In this document: piece by piece, positions 43,995 to 52,799 of the stretch
Layout: every line of letters starts with the position of its first letter
Position numbering within the stretch: the first letter of the stretch is position 1
DNA from: Duncaniella muricolitica
Lineage (GTDB): Bacteria; Bacteroidota; Bacteroidia; Bacteroidales; Muribaculaceae
Assembly (NCBI GenBank): GCA_025808375.1
Contig: CP061009.1
Location: 2,480,001 to 2,544,000, forward strand
Length of the DNA: 64,000 nt
Reading direction: 5' to 3'
Made by a program: the position numbers and the translations under genes
The notes under the pieces: model-generated
What the model was told of the DNA's origin: nothing
Databases searched by the model: none
Seen by the model: the letters and a program-made list of their open reading frames with translations, nothing else

Positions 43995-44014
43995 TATAAA
44001 TAAAATAGATTTGA

Positions 44015-44058
44015 CAGTCCGGGCACACCTCGCTAAACTCACAGGTGTGCCCGGACTG
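44015..44058 (+). terminator. Strong terminator after the thioredoxin-like gene
   Basis: CAGTCCGGGCACACCT and AGGTGTGCCCGGACTG form a perfect 16-bp stem with a 12-nt loop, followed by TATTATTT. It insulates the capsule locus from upstream transcription. The whole gap 43995-44580 also holds the inverted repeat, promoter and leader described below. Confidence 0.9.
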
Positions 44059-44194
44059 TATTATTTCATCAAAAAAAGGAATCATAAAAACCGAAAGTGC
44101 TGAAATATATTCAACACCAATTATGACATTTCTAAAACATCTGCCATTAAATCAAATCCTGAACGCTACATCATAAGGTCATTATTATCACGCA

Positions 44195-44209
44195 CTCTTT
44201 TGAGGAGAT
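44195..44209 (+). repeat. Left arm of the inverted repeat bounding the putative invertible promoter
   Basis: CTCTTTTGAGGAGAT. Its exact reverse complement lies at 44390-44404, 180 bp away. Arm length and spacing resemble those of the invertible promoters of Bacteroides fragilis capsule loci. Confidence 0.75.
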
Positions 44210-44389
44210 TTAACAAACACTCAATCGGTTGAAATACAACCATACACAGGGCACTTAATCTTAAATCCGCTAAACAACACCTGCTTTTAACGTCTTGAAT
44301 TATTTGACAAAAAACTATCCGTTCTGATTTTTTTAATTATTTCGAGATGGTATTTTCAAAAAAAATAGTAATTTTGCACCCAATTAAGT
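44210..44389 (+). promoter_or_regulatory. Putative invertible promoter segment of capsule locus 2 (ON orientation)
   Basis: 180 bp between the two arms. Near its right end it carries TAATTTTG (44369-44376), a good Bacteroidetes -7 box pointing into the locus, with A/T-rich sequence upstream. In this orientation the predicted start site lies at or just inside the right arm. Inversion would turn the promoter away from the locus. No opposite-facing promoter was seen inside the segment. Confidence 0.7.
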
Positions 44390-44404
44390 ATCTCCTCAAA
44401 AGAG
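44390..44404 (-). repeat. Right arm of the inverted repeat bounding the putative invertible promoter
   Basis: ATCTCCTCAAAAGAG, the perfect reverse complement of 44195-44209. Confidence 0.75.
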
Positions 44405-44474
44405 ATTGTGATTGTGACAGACTAATGCAACCCACATTTATCTTAACAGTCATTCGTATAAACACATATAGTTA

Positions 44475-44510
44475 CCTCCGTCAGTGCCAGATGTCTACAC
44501 ATGATGGAGG
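44475..44510 (+). promoter_or_regulatory. Leader hairpin upstream of the recombinase-NusG fusion gene
   Basis: In the roughly 190-nt leader, CCTCCGTCAGTG and CACATGATGGAGG can form an imperfect stem-loop with an 11-nt loop. It could be a pausing or loading element for the NusG-type antiterminator encoded next, by analogy with the leader requirement of UpxY proteins. That role is inference. Confidence 0.4.
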
Positions 44511-44580
44511 GTCGATGAGAATTATATAAAACCCGGCCTTGGTTAACTTTTATCCGGACTTTTAATTACTTGATATACCC

Positions 44581-45984
44581 TTGAATAGCACACGCGACAT
44601 TCTATCGTTTTTCGAGTCGGAGGTCTCTGCTATGACGATTCAGACCCAAAAGAGTTACACTAAAGCAGTGAACTCATTCGGCCGGGCTTTACATACCGAA
44701 ACCGACATAGGACTTTCAGAAAATCTTGTCACAGAATGGATCAGCCATCTTATACAACAAGGATATAGCTATAAAGTTGCCACCTACTATCTGAAAATTA
44801 TCAGCTCTCTATATAACAAAGGTGTCAAAGCCAGGAAGCTGTGCAAATCAGACATATTCGCCAACGTCAGAAGCAGATTGGAATTAATCGCCGAAATGGA
44901 TTTTGATATCAGTAAGCGTGAGAATGATTATTCCCGATTGCTATTAATGGCAAAAAACGCAGCAAGATCCACAAAGGACACTGCCATCATAACCGATTTA
45001 CTATTGATATGCATCCTGTCGGACATCAAAAATCCTGCGACTGTAGGAATGTTGAAAAAAGATGACTCAGTCATCATCGACAAATCTCTGTCCGAAAAAC
45101 TGGAGCGCAACATATCCCCCCACCGTAAATATATTTTCGGCCTCAATCAGTCACAACTGAGTCCGCGTCAATTTGTCCGAACGCTGGACGAAGCCATATC
45201 CGGACTGCTGGCACTCAAAGGTTTTACCCACCGGTTACCCGTAAATGACACAATTGAAAACCTTTGGGCCTTCGCGGCCTTGAAAAGCGGCATATCCCCC
45301 TCCCGCATCGTAGGATGTCTTGGACATCGACCGGCTGACAATCCCCTCTTCGCTTTATGTAGTGCCGAATCACTCTCTGACGACGAAAAGAGCAGCATAC
45401 ACTCTGCCGTAGCAAAAACGATACTCGTCAATCCCAAAGAATGGTTTGTCATGAGGCTGCGGCCGGGAGTAAGGTATGAAACTATAAAGCAATCCATCGC
45501 CTCCATGCCGGCCGACAAACCGCAACTGTTCTATCCTTGCGATGAAATAAGAAAGAGGGTTAATCGGAAACTTGTCTACGAACAACGGCCTGTCATACCC
45601 GACATAGTATTTTTCAAGACAAAAATGACTGATGTCCGGCCGCTGTTCAGACTTATCGGCGACAAAGCCTGGTGTTATACCACCGACACCCGCAGCGGCA
45701 ACTATGCCATTATTCCCAAAAAGGCGATGGAAACATTCCAGCAGGCCATAGGCAAATTTTCCGACGACTATGAAGTCGGACCGATAGGTTCGCTTGCGCT
45801 CAAGAAAGGCGACCGCATATCGATAATCGGTGGTCTGTTCTCAGGCAATCAGGGCATAATCGACCGAATCGAAGAATCAGACAATGACTGCAACACTATA
45901 TATCGTGTGATATTTCCTGATGAAAACGGGTTTGAATGGCGCGTAAAAATTGACGCCCGACTGGTGAAACACTCAGGCTCATAA
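44581..45984 (+). CDS. Fusion of a degenerate tyrosine recombinase with a NusG/UpxY-type antiterminator
   Basis: A 467-residue protein; start TTG 44581, since the frame is closed just upstream. Residues about 1-105 look like the SAM-like core-binding domain of tyrosine recombinases (TQKSYTKAVNSFGRALHTET). Residues about 115-270 keep the outline of the catalytic domain, with LKSGISPSRIVGCLGHRPAD matching the region before the nucleophile. However, the HxxR block reads VNDTIENLWAF and the Tyr position reads F (NPLFALC), so it should be inactive. Residues about 285-385 are an NGN domain (NPKEWFVMRLRPGVRYETIK). About 400-432 form a KOW motif (LKKGDRISIIGGLFSGNQGI). It heads the capsule locus, where UpxY antiterminators normally sit. 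Confidence 0.75.
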   Translation: MNSTRDILSFFESEVSAMTIQTQKSYTKAVNSFGRALHTETDIGLSENLVTEWISHLIQQGYSYKVATYYLKIISSLYNKGVKARKLCKSDIFANVRSRLELIAEMDFDISKRENDYSRLLLMAKNAARSTKDTAIITDLLLICILSDIKNPATVGMLKKDDSVIIDKSLSEKLERNISPHRKYIFGLNQSQLSPRQFVRTLDEAISGLLALKGFTHRLPVNDTIENLWAFAALKSGISPSRIVGCLGHRPADNPLFALCSAESLSDDEKSSIHSAVAKTILVNPKEWFVMRLRPGVRYETIKQSIASMPADKPQLFYPCDEIRKRVNRKLVYEQRPVIPDIVFFKTKMTDVRPLFRLIGDKAWCYTTDTRSGNYAIIPKKAMETFQQAIGKFSDDYEVGPIGSLALKKGDRISIIGGLFSGNQGIIDRIEESDNDCNTIYRVIFPDENGFEWRVKIDARLVKHSGS

Positions 45985-46048
45985 GGCACTCTCCCAACAG
46001 CCGCCAATCACACACTCCAATCTTATCGACATTAGAAAACACCTCATT

Positions 46049-46885
46049 ATGAACCTTAAAAATATCTTCACTGCCACATCGTGCTCACTGCTCCTTCTGG
46101 CTACATCCTGCTCTACCCCAAAAAACATCACCTACTTTCAAGACGCTACCGCCGGAGAGACCGTCAACGCGCTTACGCCTCTTGAGGTCAGAGTCAAGCC
46201 CGAAGACAAGCTGTCTATAATGGTCAACACCCCCGACCCCACCCTCTCATCTCTTTTCAATCTCCTGCAAATACAAAACCGCATATCGGCAACCACAGCC
46301 GGAACCCGCTCGACAGGAGCTTCCGGAGCAGGGACAAGCCAGACATCCTTATACACCGTCAATCTCGAGGGCGACATCAACTTTCCGGTGCTCGGCAAGC
46401 TGCATATCGCAGGCATGACACGCTTTGAAGTTGGAGAATATATCGAACAGGAACTGGTATCGCAAAATCTTGTCAAAGATCCCATTGTCACCGTAGAGTT
46501 TGCCAACACAGGCATCACCGTGCTCGGCGAAGTCAAATCGCCGGGACGTCTTGAGTTCAACAAAGACCACCTTCTTTTCACCGATACTATAGCTATGGCA
46601 GGAGACCTCACCACCAACGGCAAGCGTGAAGACATACTCGTGCTCCGCGAACAACCGGACGGCTCGCAGAAAGCCTATAGGGTAAACCTTCTTGACATAG
46701 ACGCACTGGCAGCCACTCCTGTATATTACCTCCAGCAAAACGATGTGATATACGTCGAGCCTAACAACAAAGTGAAACGCCAGACAACTCCGACTGGCGA
46801 CACCCCATTCACACCAACTTTCTGGATGTCGGTCGGCTCCTTCGGTCTCACTATAGCCACGCTCATCATAAGTCTGACCAACTAA
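46049..46885 (+). CDS. wza: Wza-type polysaccharide export lipoprotein (locus 2)
   Basis: A 278-residue outer-membrane export lipoprotein. The signal is MNLKNIFTATSCSLLLLATS with a Cys directly after. The polysaccharide export domain includes VRVKPEDKLSIMVNTPDPTL and GDINFPVLGKLHIAGMTRFE; an SLBB-type part follows (TVLGEVKSPGRLEFNKD). A C-terminal hydrophobic helix is at about residues 256-276. It is a paralogue of the locus 1 protein at 16390-17193, with the same layout but only moderate identity. It is followed by wzc. Confidence 0.93.
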   Translation: MNLKNIFTATSCSLLLLATSCSTPKNITYFQDATAGETVNALTPLEVRVKPEDKLSIMVNTPDPTLSSLFNLLQIQNRISATTAGTRSTGASGAGTSQTSLYTVNLEGDINFPVLGKLHIAGMTRFEVGEYIEQELVSQNLVKDPIVTVEFANTGITVLGEVKSPGRLEFNKDHLLFTDTIAMAGDLTTNGKREDILVLREQPDGSQKAYRVNLLDIDALAATPVYYLQQNDVIYVEPNNKVKRQTTPTGDTPFTPTFWMSVGSFGLTIATLIISLTN

Positions 46886-46964
46886 GCTCATCCACGCTTC
46901 TCACAACGACCTATCACTCACCGATTATCATCACATAAAGTAATACGCTATCCCCATGGCATAA

Positions 46965-49373
46965 CTTCTGGACCTTTCATCTGCCCCAGCATCGCCGTCG
47001 GCAACAACACGTAAAAAGACAGCAGCAAGCAACACTCTCCCCATCAGCGACATTCTATTCCTGACGTTAAGAAAGTGGCCCTGGATAATCCTCTCGCTGA
47101 CCATATGCGTCGGAGCCGCCCTGACCTATATACTCCGCACACCCACTGTCTATACCCGTGCAGCCCAGATCATGATCAAGGACACATCAAAGGGTAAATC
47201 GGCCGGAATGGAAGAATTTTCCGACTTCGGGCTCATATCCACCAAGACCGATGTCGAAAACGAAATAATCAATCTCCGTTCGGGCGAACTGATGGAAGAA
47301 GTGGTCAGCCGGCTGAAGCTCGACATGGACTATTACAGCCACGGACGCTTTCATGACGAAGTAGCCTATGGAACAACCCTGCCCATCGAACTGAGCATAG
47401 TCAACGCCCCGGCCGACGCCTCGGCCGAAATGAACGTCGACATCAGTCCCGAAGGCAAGGCAAGCATCTCGGAGCTCAGATATGCCGGTAAAGAATTTAA
47501 AGGCACATTCACCGGCTCAATCGGCGACACAATATCCACGCCCGCCGGCCTTGTCGTAATCAATCCTTCGGCCTACTATCTTCCCAAGCAGCCGATAGCC
47601 TTGAAAGTCAACCGCCTGCCTCTCGACGCAGCACGTGCATCCTATTCGTCGCGCCTCTCCGTGACACAAGGCAGCGATAACAGTTCGCTTATACGTCTCA
47701 CACTGTCTGACCGCTCCATCGAGCGCGCCGACGACGTGCTCTCGACGCTCATTGATGTATACAAAGACGCCTGGATACGCGACAAAAACGAGATAGCCGT
47801 CTCAACATCCCAGTTTATCAACGATCGTCTCGGAGTCATAGAAAGCGAACTCGGGAATGTCGACCAGGATATATCATCCTACAAATCAGCACACCTCATC
47901 CCCGACGTACAGGCAGCCTCGTCAATGTATATGAGCGAAAACCGACAGATCGCCTCAGGCATAATGGACATAAACAACCAGTTGCAGATGACATGCTTCG
48001 TGCGCAACTATCTCACGGCCGAATCATCACGCAACCAGCTACTTCCAGCCAACAGCGGTCTTGTAGGAGATATCGCCTCACAGGTAGGCGAATATAACGA
48101 CCTTCTGCTCCAGCGCAATTCACTTGTGGAGAAATCATCCGAAAGCAACCCTTTGGTCATAAGCATGGACGGCCAGCTCGCAGCCATGCGCAACGCCATA
48201 ATCACCACCGTCGACAACCAGATTTCGGCCCTCAACACACAGCTCCGCTCCCTACAGGCTACACAGGCTTCCACCACATCCAAGATAGCGACATCACCCG
48301 AACAGGCCAAATATCTGCTCTCGGTCGAACGTCAGCAGAAAGTCAAGGAAAGCCTCTATCTGTTCCTGCTTCAGAAACGTGAGGAAAACGAGCTGTCACA
48401 AGCATTCACAGCCTACAACACGCGCGTAATCAACCGTCCCGGACCTGCAGGCGTACCCCCTACTCCAGCCAAAGCACAGATACTCCTCGCCGCCGCACTT
48501 ATAGGTCTCGCACTCCCGTTCGGCGTAATATTCCTCATCGAGAACTCCAACACACGCATACGCGGACGCCGCGACATCGAACACCTCACTCTCCCCTTCC
48601 TCGGTGAGATACCCCTCTCCGACACAGGCACAGACAACTCGGCCAAAAAGGGCTTGAAAGACGTCAGAAGCCTCGTGGTAAAAGAAGGCCGTCGCGACGT
48701 GATAAACGAAGCATTCCGAGTGTTGCGTACAAATGTCGAGTTTATGCGCACGCCCACTGACGGAGCCAACGTCATAGCCGTCACGTCATTCAACCCCGGC
48801 TCAGGAAAATCATTTATCACAATGAATCTTGCCCTTGCCGTAGCACTCAAAGGCAAACGTGTACTCGTGATTGACGGCGACATGCGCCACGGCTCTACCT
48901 CAGCCTACGTAGGTTCGCCCGAACAGGGTCTCTCCAATTATCTCGCCTCTGCCGCCGGGTCACCCGTGGAGCTCATAATCAACGACCCCGAAAACGCCAA
49001 TCTCTCTATACTCCCCATCGGCCCCGTACCACCCAATCCCACTGAGCTGCTCGAATCACCTCGCCTTGCCGAACTCCTCTCACAACTGCGTCCCCACTAC
49101 GACTACATCTTAATCGACTGTCCGCCTATCGAGATTGTAGCCGACGCACAGATTATTGACAGCCACGTAGACCGCACCATCTTCGTCATCCGCGCCGGAC
49201 TGCTCGAACGCTCCATGCTCCCCGAGCTCGAACGCATCTACGAAGAGCGTAAATATCGCAATATCGCCCTCATACTCAACGGCACCCCCCTCACCACCTC
49301 CCGTCATGGCTACTCCCACGGATATGGCTACGGGTATGGTTACGGATATGGCAACAGCTACGGAAAGGAATGA
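46965..49373 (+). CDS. wzc: Wzc-type chain-length regulator / tyrosine autokinase (locus 2), start disrupted
   Basis: Coding similarity begins at 46965, well before the first usable ATG at 47172: the stretch RKWPWIILSLTICVGAALTY is the N-terminal Wzz membrane helix. The only ATG in the right place (46956) reads ATG-GCA-TAA, so a stop sits at codon 3; an original CAA is likely. CTG 46968 could rescue initiation, while ATG 47172 would lose the first helix. The rest is intact: a second helix at about 480-500 of the short form's upstream part, Walker A NPGSGKSFITMNLALA, VLVIDGDMRHGS, YILIDCPPIEIV and a Tyr-rich tail (HGYGYGYGYGYGNSYGKE). Function would be as for the locus 1 kinase. Confidence 0.85.
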   Translation, partial: LLDLSSAPASPSATTRKKTAASNTLPISDILFLTLRKWPWIILSLTICVGAALTYILRTPTVYTRAAQIMIKDTSKGKSAGMEEFSDFGLISTKTDVENEIINLRSGELMEEVVSRLKLDMDYYSHGRFHDEVAYGTTLPIELSIVNAPADASAEMNVDISPEGKASISELRYAGKEFKGTFTGSIGDTISTPAGLVVINPSAYYLPKQPIALKVNRLPLDAARASYSSRLSVTQGSDNSSLIRLTLSDRSIERADDVLSTLIDVYKDAWIRDKNEIAVSTSQFINDRLGVIESELGNVDQDISSYKSAHLIPDVQAASSMYMSENRQIASGIMDINNQLQMTCFVRNYLTAESSRNQLLPANSGLVGDIASQVGEYNDLLLQRNSLVEKSSESNPLVISMDGQLAAMRNAIITTVDNQISALNTQLRSLQATQASTTSKIATSPEQAKYLLSVERQQKVKESLYLFLLQKREENELSQAFTAYNTRVINRPGPAGVPPTPAKAQILLAAALIGLALPFGVIFLIENSNTRIRGRRDIEHLTLPFLGEIPLSDTGTDNSAKKGLKDVRSLVVKEGRRDVINEAFRVLRTNVEFMRTPTDGANVIAVTSFNPGSGKSFITMNLALAVALKGKRVLVIDGDMRHGSTSAYVGSPEQGLSNYLASAAGSPVELIINDPENANLSILPIGPVPPNPTELLESPRLAELLSQLRPHYDYILIDCPPIEIVADAQIIDSHVDRTIFVIRAGLLERSMLPELERIYEERKYRNIALILNGTPLTTSRHGYSHGYGYGYGYGYGNSYGKE

Positions 49374-49447
49374 TTATATTGCCAATACGACTTAAGAATC
49401 AGGATCTAAACACGACACACCACAGACATTTGTTTCATTAAACAACT

Positions 49448-51007
49448 ATGGCGGAAATAGTCCAAAGAGAATCACGAGTAAAGAAAACGCTTCTCAATGC
49501 TCGTGTAAATCTTATTTTTTACTTTCTTACTCTCTGCCTCAGTTTCTTCTCACGCAAGATTTTTCTCGACTGTCTTGGAGCGGATTTTGTCGGTCTCACA
49601 GGCACTCTACAGAATATATTAGGTTACCTTAATCTTGCTGAACTTGGAGTAGGCTCGGCAATTGCCTTTAATCTTTATAAACCAATTCAGCAACATGATC
49701 GTACAAAAATAATTGATATTGTTTCTCTATTTGGTTATTATTACAGGAATATAGGGCTCGTAGTTTTAGGAGGAGGAATTATCGTAAGTCTTTTCATCCC
49801 CATGATTTTTGGGAAATCTGATTTTTCCTTCGGAGTCATTTATTTTGCCTTTTATTCCTACCTTGCATCTTCATTAATAGGATATTTTATTAACTATCGG
49901 CAGGCTCTTCTTTCGGCAGATCAGAGGAATTACGTTGTCGCAGTCTACTATCAGTCAGCCAATATACTTAAAGTAATAATTCAGTTGACAATAGCGTACT
50001 ATTTCGCCAATTTTTATGTATGGATCGCAATAGAACTTTCATTCGGAATACTCTACAGTTTTATTTTAAATAAGAAAATAGATCAGGTTTATCCATGGTT
50101 GAAATGCACCGTTGCAATAGGCAAATCACAGAGTAAGAACTATCCTAATATCCTTCAATCAACCAAGCAGGTCTTCATACACAAGATAAAGGACTTCATG
50201 CTCTCGCAAAGTGACCAATTGTTTATTTTCGCATTCATGTCACTTAAGATGGTAGCTTATTTTGGCAACTATACTCTTATCATATTACGGCTGACCGCTT
50301 TTTTCAGCACCATATTGGATAGCGTGGGCGCAAGTGTCGGGAATCTTGTTGCGGAAAACAATAAGGGGAAAATGATGAGTGTGTTCTGGGAACTCATGGC
50401 TCTTCGCTATTTTATGGCCGGTTTTATTTGTTTCTGTCTTTTTGAACTTATCACACCGTTCATAGTCCTATGGCTTGGGTCTGAATATATTCTTGGAAAT
50501 ACTATCCTAATAATACTTCTTGTAAACCTTTTCATTTCTATTTCTCGAGGGACTGTTGATAACTTTAACTTCGCTTACGGCCATTTTGGAGACGTATGGG
50601 CAGCCTGGACCGAAGGCATAATCAATATAACGGTGACCCTTATCGCAGGTTATTATTGGGGAATACCCGGTATTTTACTTGGAAAAACATGCAGCATAGT
50701 CCCGATTATTGTTTTTTGGAAACCGCTTTATCTCTTTAGGGATGGTTTCGAGGCCAGTTATACCCACTACTGGTCACAAACCATTAAATATTATTTGATA
50801 TTTACGGTTTCATTCATCATCATCCACCTCATTTTGAACCTTATTCCTATAAATCCTTCGATGTCATTTGGATGGTGGATAGTGTTCGCTATAATCTGCG
50901 CGGGCAGCTTCGGTGGAATGTATCTTTTACTTATAACATATTTTGGTCCCGGAGGAAAGAATCTCATAAAAAGACTTCCTCTTCATAAACTTGGTATAAG
51001 AATATGA
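49448..51007 (+). CDS. Wzx-like polysaccharide flippase (locus 2)
   Basis: A 519-residue membrane protein of the MOP superfamily with about 12-14 helices. The N-terminus (NLIFYFLTLCLSFFSRKIFL followed by GLTGTLQNILGYLNLAELGV) is typical of Bacteroidetes capsule flippases. The region from here to 60.5 kb is visibly richer in A/T than the flanking housekeeping genes, as usual for capsule cassettes gained by transfer. It overlaps the next gene's start by four bases. Confidence 0.9.
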   Translation: MAEIVQRESRVKKTLLNARVNLIFYFLTLCLSFFSRKIFLDCLGADFVGLTGTLQNILGYLNLAELGVGSAIAFNLYKPIQQHDRTKIIDIVSLFGYYYRNIGLVVLGGGIIVSLFIPMIFGKSDFSFGVIYFAFYSYLASSLIGYFINYRQALLSADQRNYVVAVYYQSANILKVIIQLTIAYYFANFYVWIAIELSFGILYSFILNKKIDQVYPWLKCTVAIGKSQSKNYPNILQSTKQVFIHKIKDFMLSQSDQLFIFAFMSLKMVAYFGNYTLIILRLTAFFSTILDSVGASVGNLVAENNKGKMMSVFWELMALRYFMAGFICFCLFELITPFIVLWLGSEYILGNTILIILLVNLFISISRGTVDNFNFAYGHFGDVWAAWTEGIINITVTLIAGYYWGIPGILLGKTCSIVPIIVFWKPLYLFRDGFEASYTHYWSQTIKYYLIFTVSFIIIHLILNLIPINPSMSFGWWIVFAIICAGSFGGMYLLLITYFGPGGKNLIKRLPLHKLGIRI

Positions 51008-51756
51008 AACTTTCAATCATAACAATAAATTATAATAATCGAGAAGGTCTTCGCAAGACGATCGAAAGTGTTGTAGCTCAAACGACTCGCGAGTTTGAAT
51101 ACATTGTAATCGATGGAGGATCTACCGATGGGAGTGTCGATGTTATAAAAGAATTCTCAGATTATATCGACTATTGGGTCTCTGAACCAGATAAAGGAAT
51201 CTATAATGCCATGAATAAAGGCGTCAAAGTAGCTCATGGTGATTATTGCCAATTTCTAAATTCCGGCGACTGGCTATATGATTGTAATGTTGTCGCATCC
51301 TTTTTGAAAAAGGAAAATGGCACAGATATAATAACTGGAAAAACTGCGCATATCAATGGTAAAAATATATTTATTTGCAGAAGTGTTGACAAAGATATTT
51401 CATTAATAGATCTCCACATTAGAGGAATCAATCACCAAAGTACATTTATTAAGACATCTCTGTGCCGGAACATACCATATGATGAAAGTTATAAGATATG
51501 CTCAGATTGGAAGTTTTTTATAGAGTCTCTAATCATTAATAATTGTACATTTTCTGTAATAGAAGATGTCGTTGCATATTATGATTTGGGAGGCATAAGT
51601 AATGTTCAAACACTATTAAATGACAAGGAAAGAACTCAAATTATTAGATCGTTAATTCCGGATAGAATCCTATTGGACTATAACAGCTTAGACCCTGAAA
51701 CATTTAAAATTGCACAAATCTTGCATCCTTACTGTGGATTTAGAAAGTTTGTATGA
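51004..51756 (+). CDS. Glycosyltransferase family 2
   Basis: A 250-residue GT2 enzyme. Motifs: MKLSIITINYNNREGLRKTI, IVIDGGSTDGSVDVIKEF, SEPDKGIYNAMNKGVKVAHG and FLNSGDWLYD. It belongs to the same subgroup as the enzyme at 7885-8691. It starts in an ATGA overlap with the flippase gene, so it should be translated with it. Confidence 0.88.
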   Translation: MKLSIITINYNNREGLRKTIESVVAQTTREFEYIVIDGGSTDGSVDVIKEFSDYIDYWVSEPDKGIYNAMNKGVKVAHGDYCQFLNSGDWLYDCNVVASFLKKENGTDIITGKTAHINGKNIFICRSVDKDISLIDLHIRGINHQSTFIKTSLCRNIPYDESYKICSDWKFFIESLIINNCTFSVIEDVVAYYDLGGISNVQTLLNDKERTQIIRSLIPDRILLDYNSLDPETFKIAQILHPYCGFRKFV

Positions 51757-51863
51757 AAGCAAGTTGAAAGAATGGTTAGTGTTTATAAGCTACTTCATAA
51801 ATGGCGTTAAAGATGTTTTTCTAGTCTTCTTTTGTTGATCACGAATAAAGGATTAAAGAGTGT

Positions 51864-52799
51864 ATGTATAATAATGAATTTAAATGTTCCATAATTATTC
51901 CGATATATAACGCAGAGCTTACACTCAAGCGATGCCTCGACTCCATCCTCGCGCAGACTTATAGCAACTTTGAGCTCATTCTCGTGGATGACGGCTCAAC
52001 CGACCACTCTCCCGCAATCATTGACGAATATGCCACTCGTGACCCGCGCATGATTGCTATCCATAAACAAAATGGAGGGGTATCATCTGCCCGAAATGCC
52101 GGCTTAGAAGTTGCGTCTGGTTATTATATTGCTTTTGTAGATGCCGATGATGAAGTACGTCCGAATTGGCTTAAAACATTTAATAACATCGTTGGGAATA
52201 GAGACTTAGCCATTCAAGGAATAGAATTTGTGAGCTACGAAAAAATCAACAAATCTATTGGAATTTGTTATGGAGACAGTAATCGATCATTGATTTCTAA
52301 ATTAATCGAAGAACATTATCTAGGATATCTGGTCGGGAAGTTTTTTCGTCTTGATATAATCAATGCTCATCATATTCGATTCGATGAAGCTATCCGATTT
52401 CGCGAAGACGATGTATTCATGCTTGATTATGCCAGATATTTAAACAATTGGGCATCAACAGACAATTCAAATTATATTTATTACGTTCCATCCGAAGACA
52501 AAAAATATGGCACTGATGCCACCGACTGCACAGAGAAAATACTCGATTCTCTTAACAAAATCTTCTCAGGGAATATTCCACGACCAATACTTGATAATCA
52601 AGCGTGGAGTGTAAAGGGAGCGGTGGTCAACCGAATTCTTGCCAATCAACCGATTTCGCCTATTCTTATGGATGCTTATCAACAGACGTTTCCCTCTCCC
52701 CACGGAATGCGACAAAAAATCTTAAGCTTTCTGATACTCTACAATGCTACTCTTGGCCCTATACCAAGAATACTATTCCGTCTGATTAACAGAAAATGA
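51864..52799 (+). CDS. Glycosyltransferase family 2
   Basis: A 311-residue GT2 enzyme: CSIIIPIYNAELTLKRCLDS, LILVDDGSTDHSPAIIDEYA, GGVSSARNAGLEVASG and AFVDADDEVRPNWL (DxDD metal site). It overlaps the next gene by four bases (ATGA). A gap of 107 bp separates it from the preceding GT2 gene, the largest gap in the cassette. Confidence 0.9.
   Translation: MYNNEFKCSIIIPIYNAELTLKRCLDSILAQTYSNFELILVDDGSTDHSPAIIDEYATRDPRMIAIHKQNGGVSSARNAGLEVASGYYIAFVDADDEVRPNWLKTFNNIVGNRDLAIQGIEFVSYEKINKSIGICYGDSNRSLISKLIEEHYLGYLVGKFFRLDIINAHHIRFDEAIRFREDDVFMLDYARYLNNWASTDNSNYIYYVPSEDKKYGTDATDCTEKILDSLNKIFSGNIPRPILDNQAWSVKGAVVNRILANQPISPILMDAYQQTFPSPHGMRQKILSFLILYNATLGPIPRILFRLINRK

Noticed and set aside
44581..45984. 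Functional recombinase that flips the nearby promoter by itself
   Set aside because: The Tyr position is Phe and the HxxR block is missing, so strand cleavage is not expected; a trans-acting recombinase would be needed.
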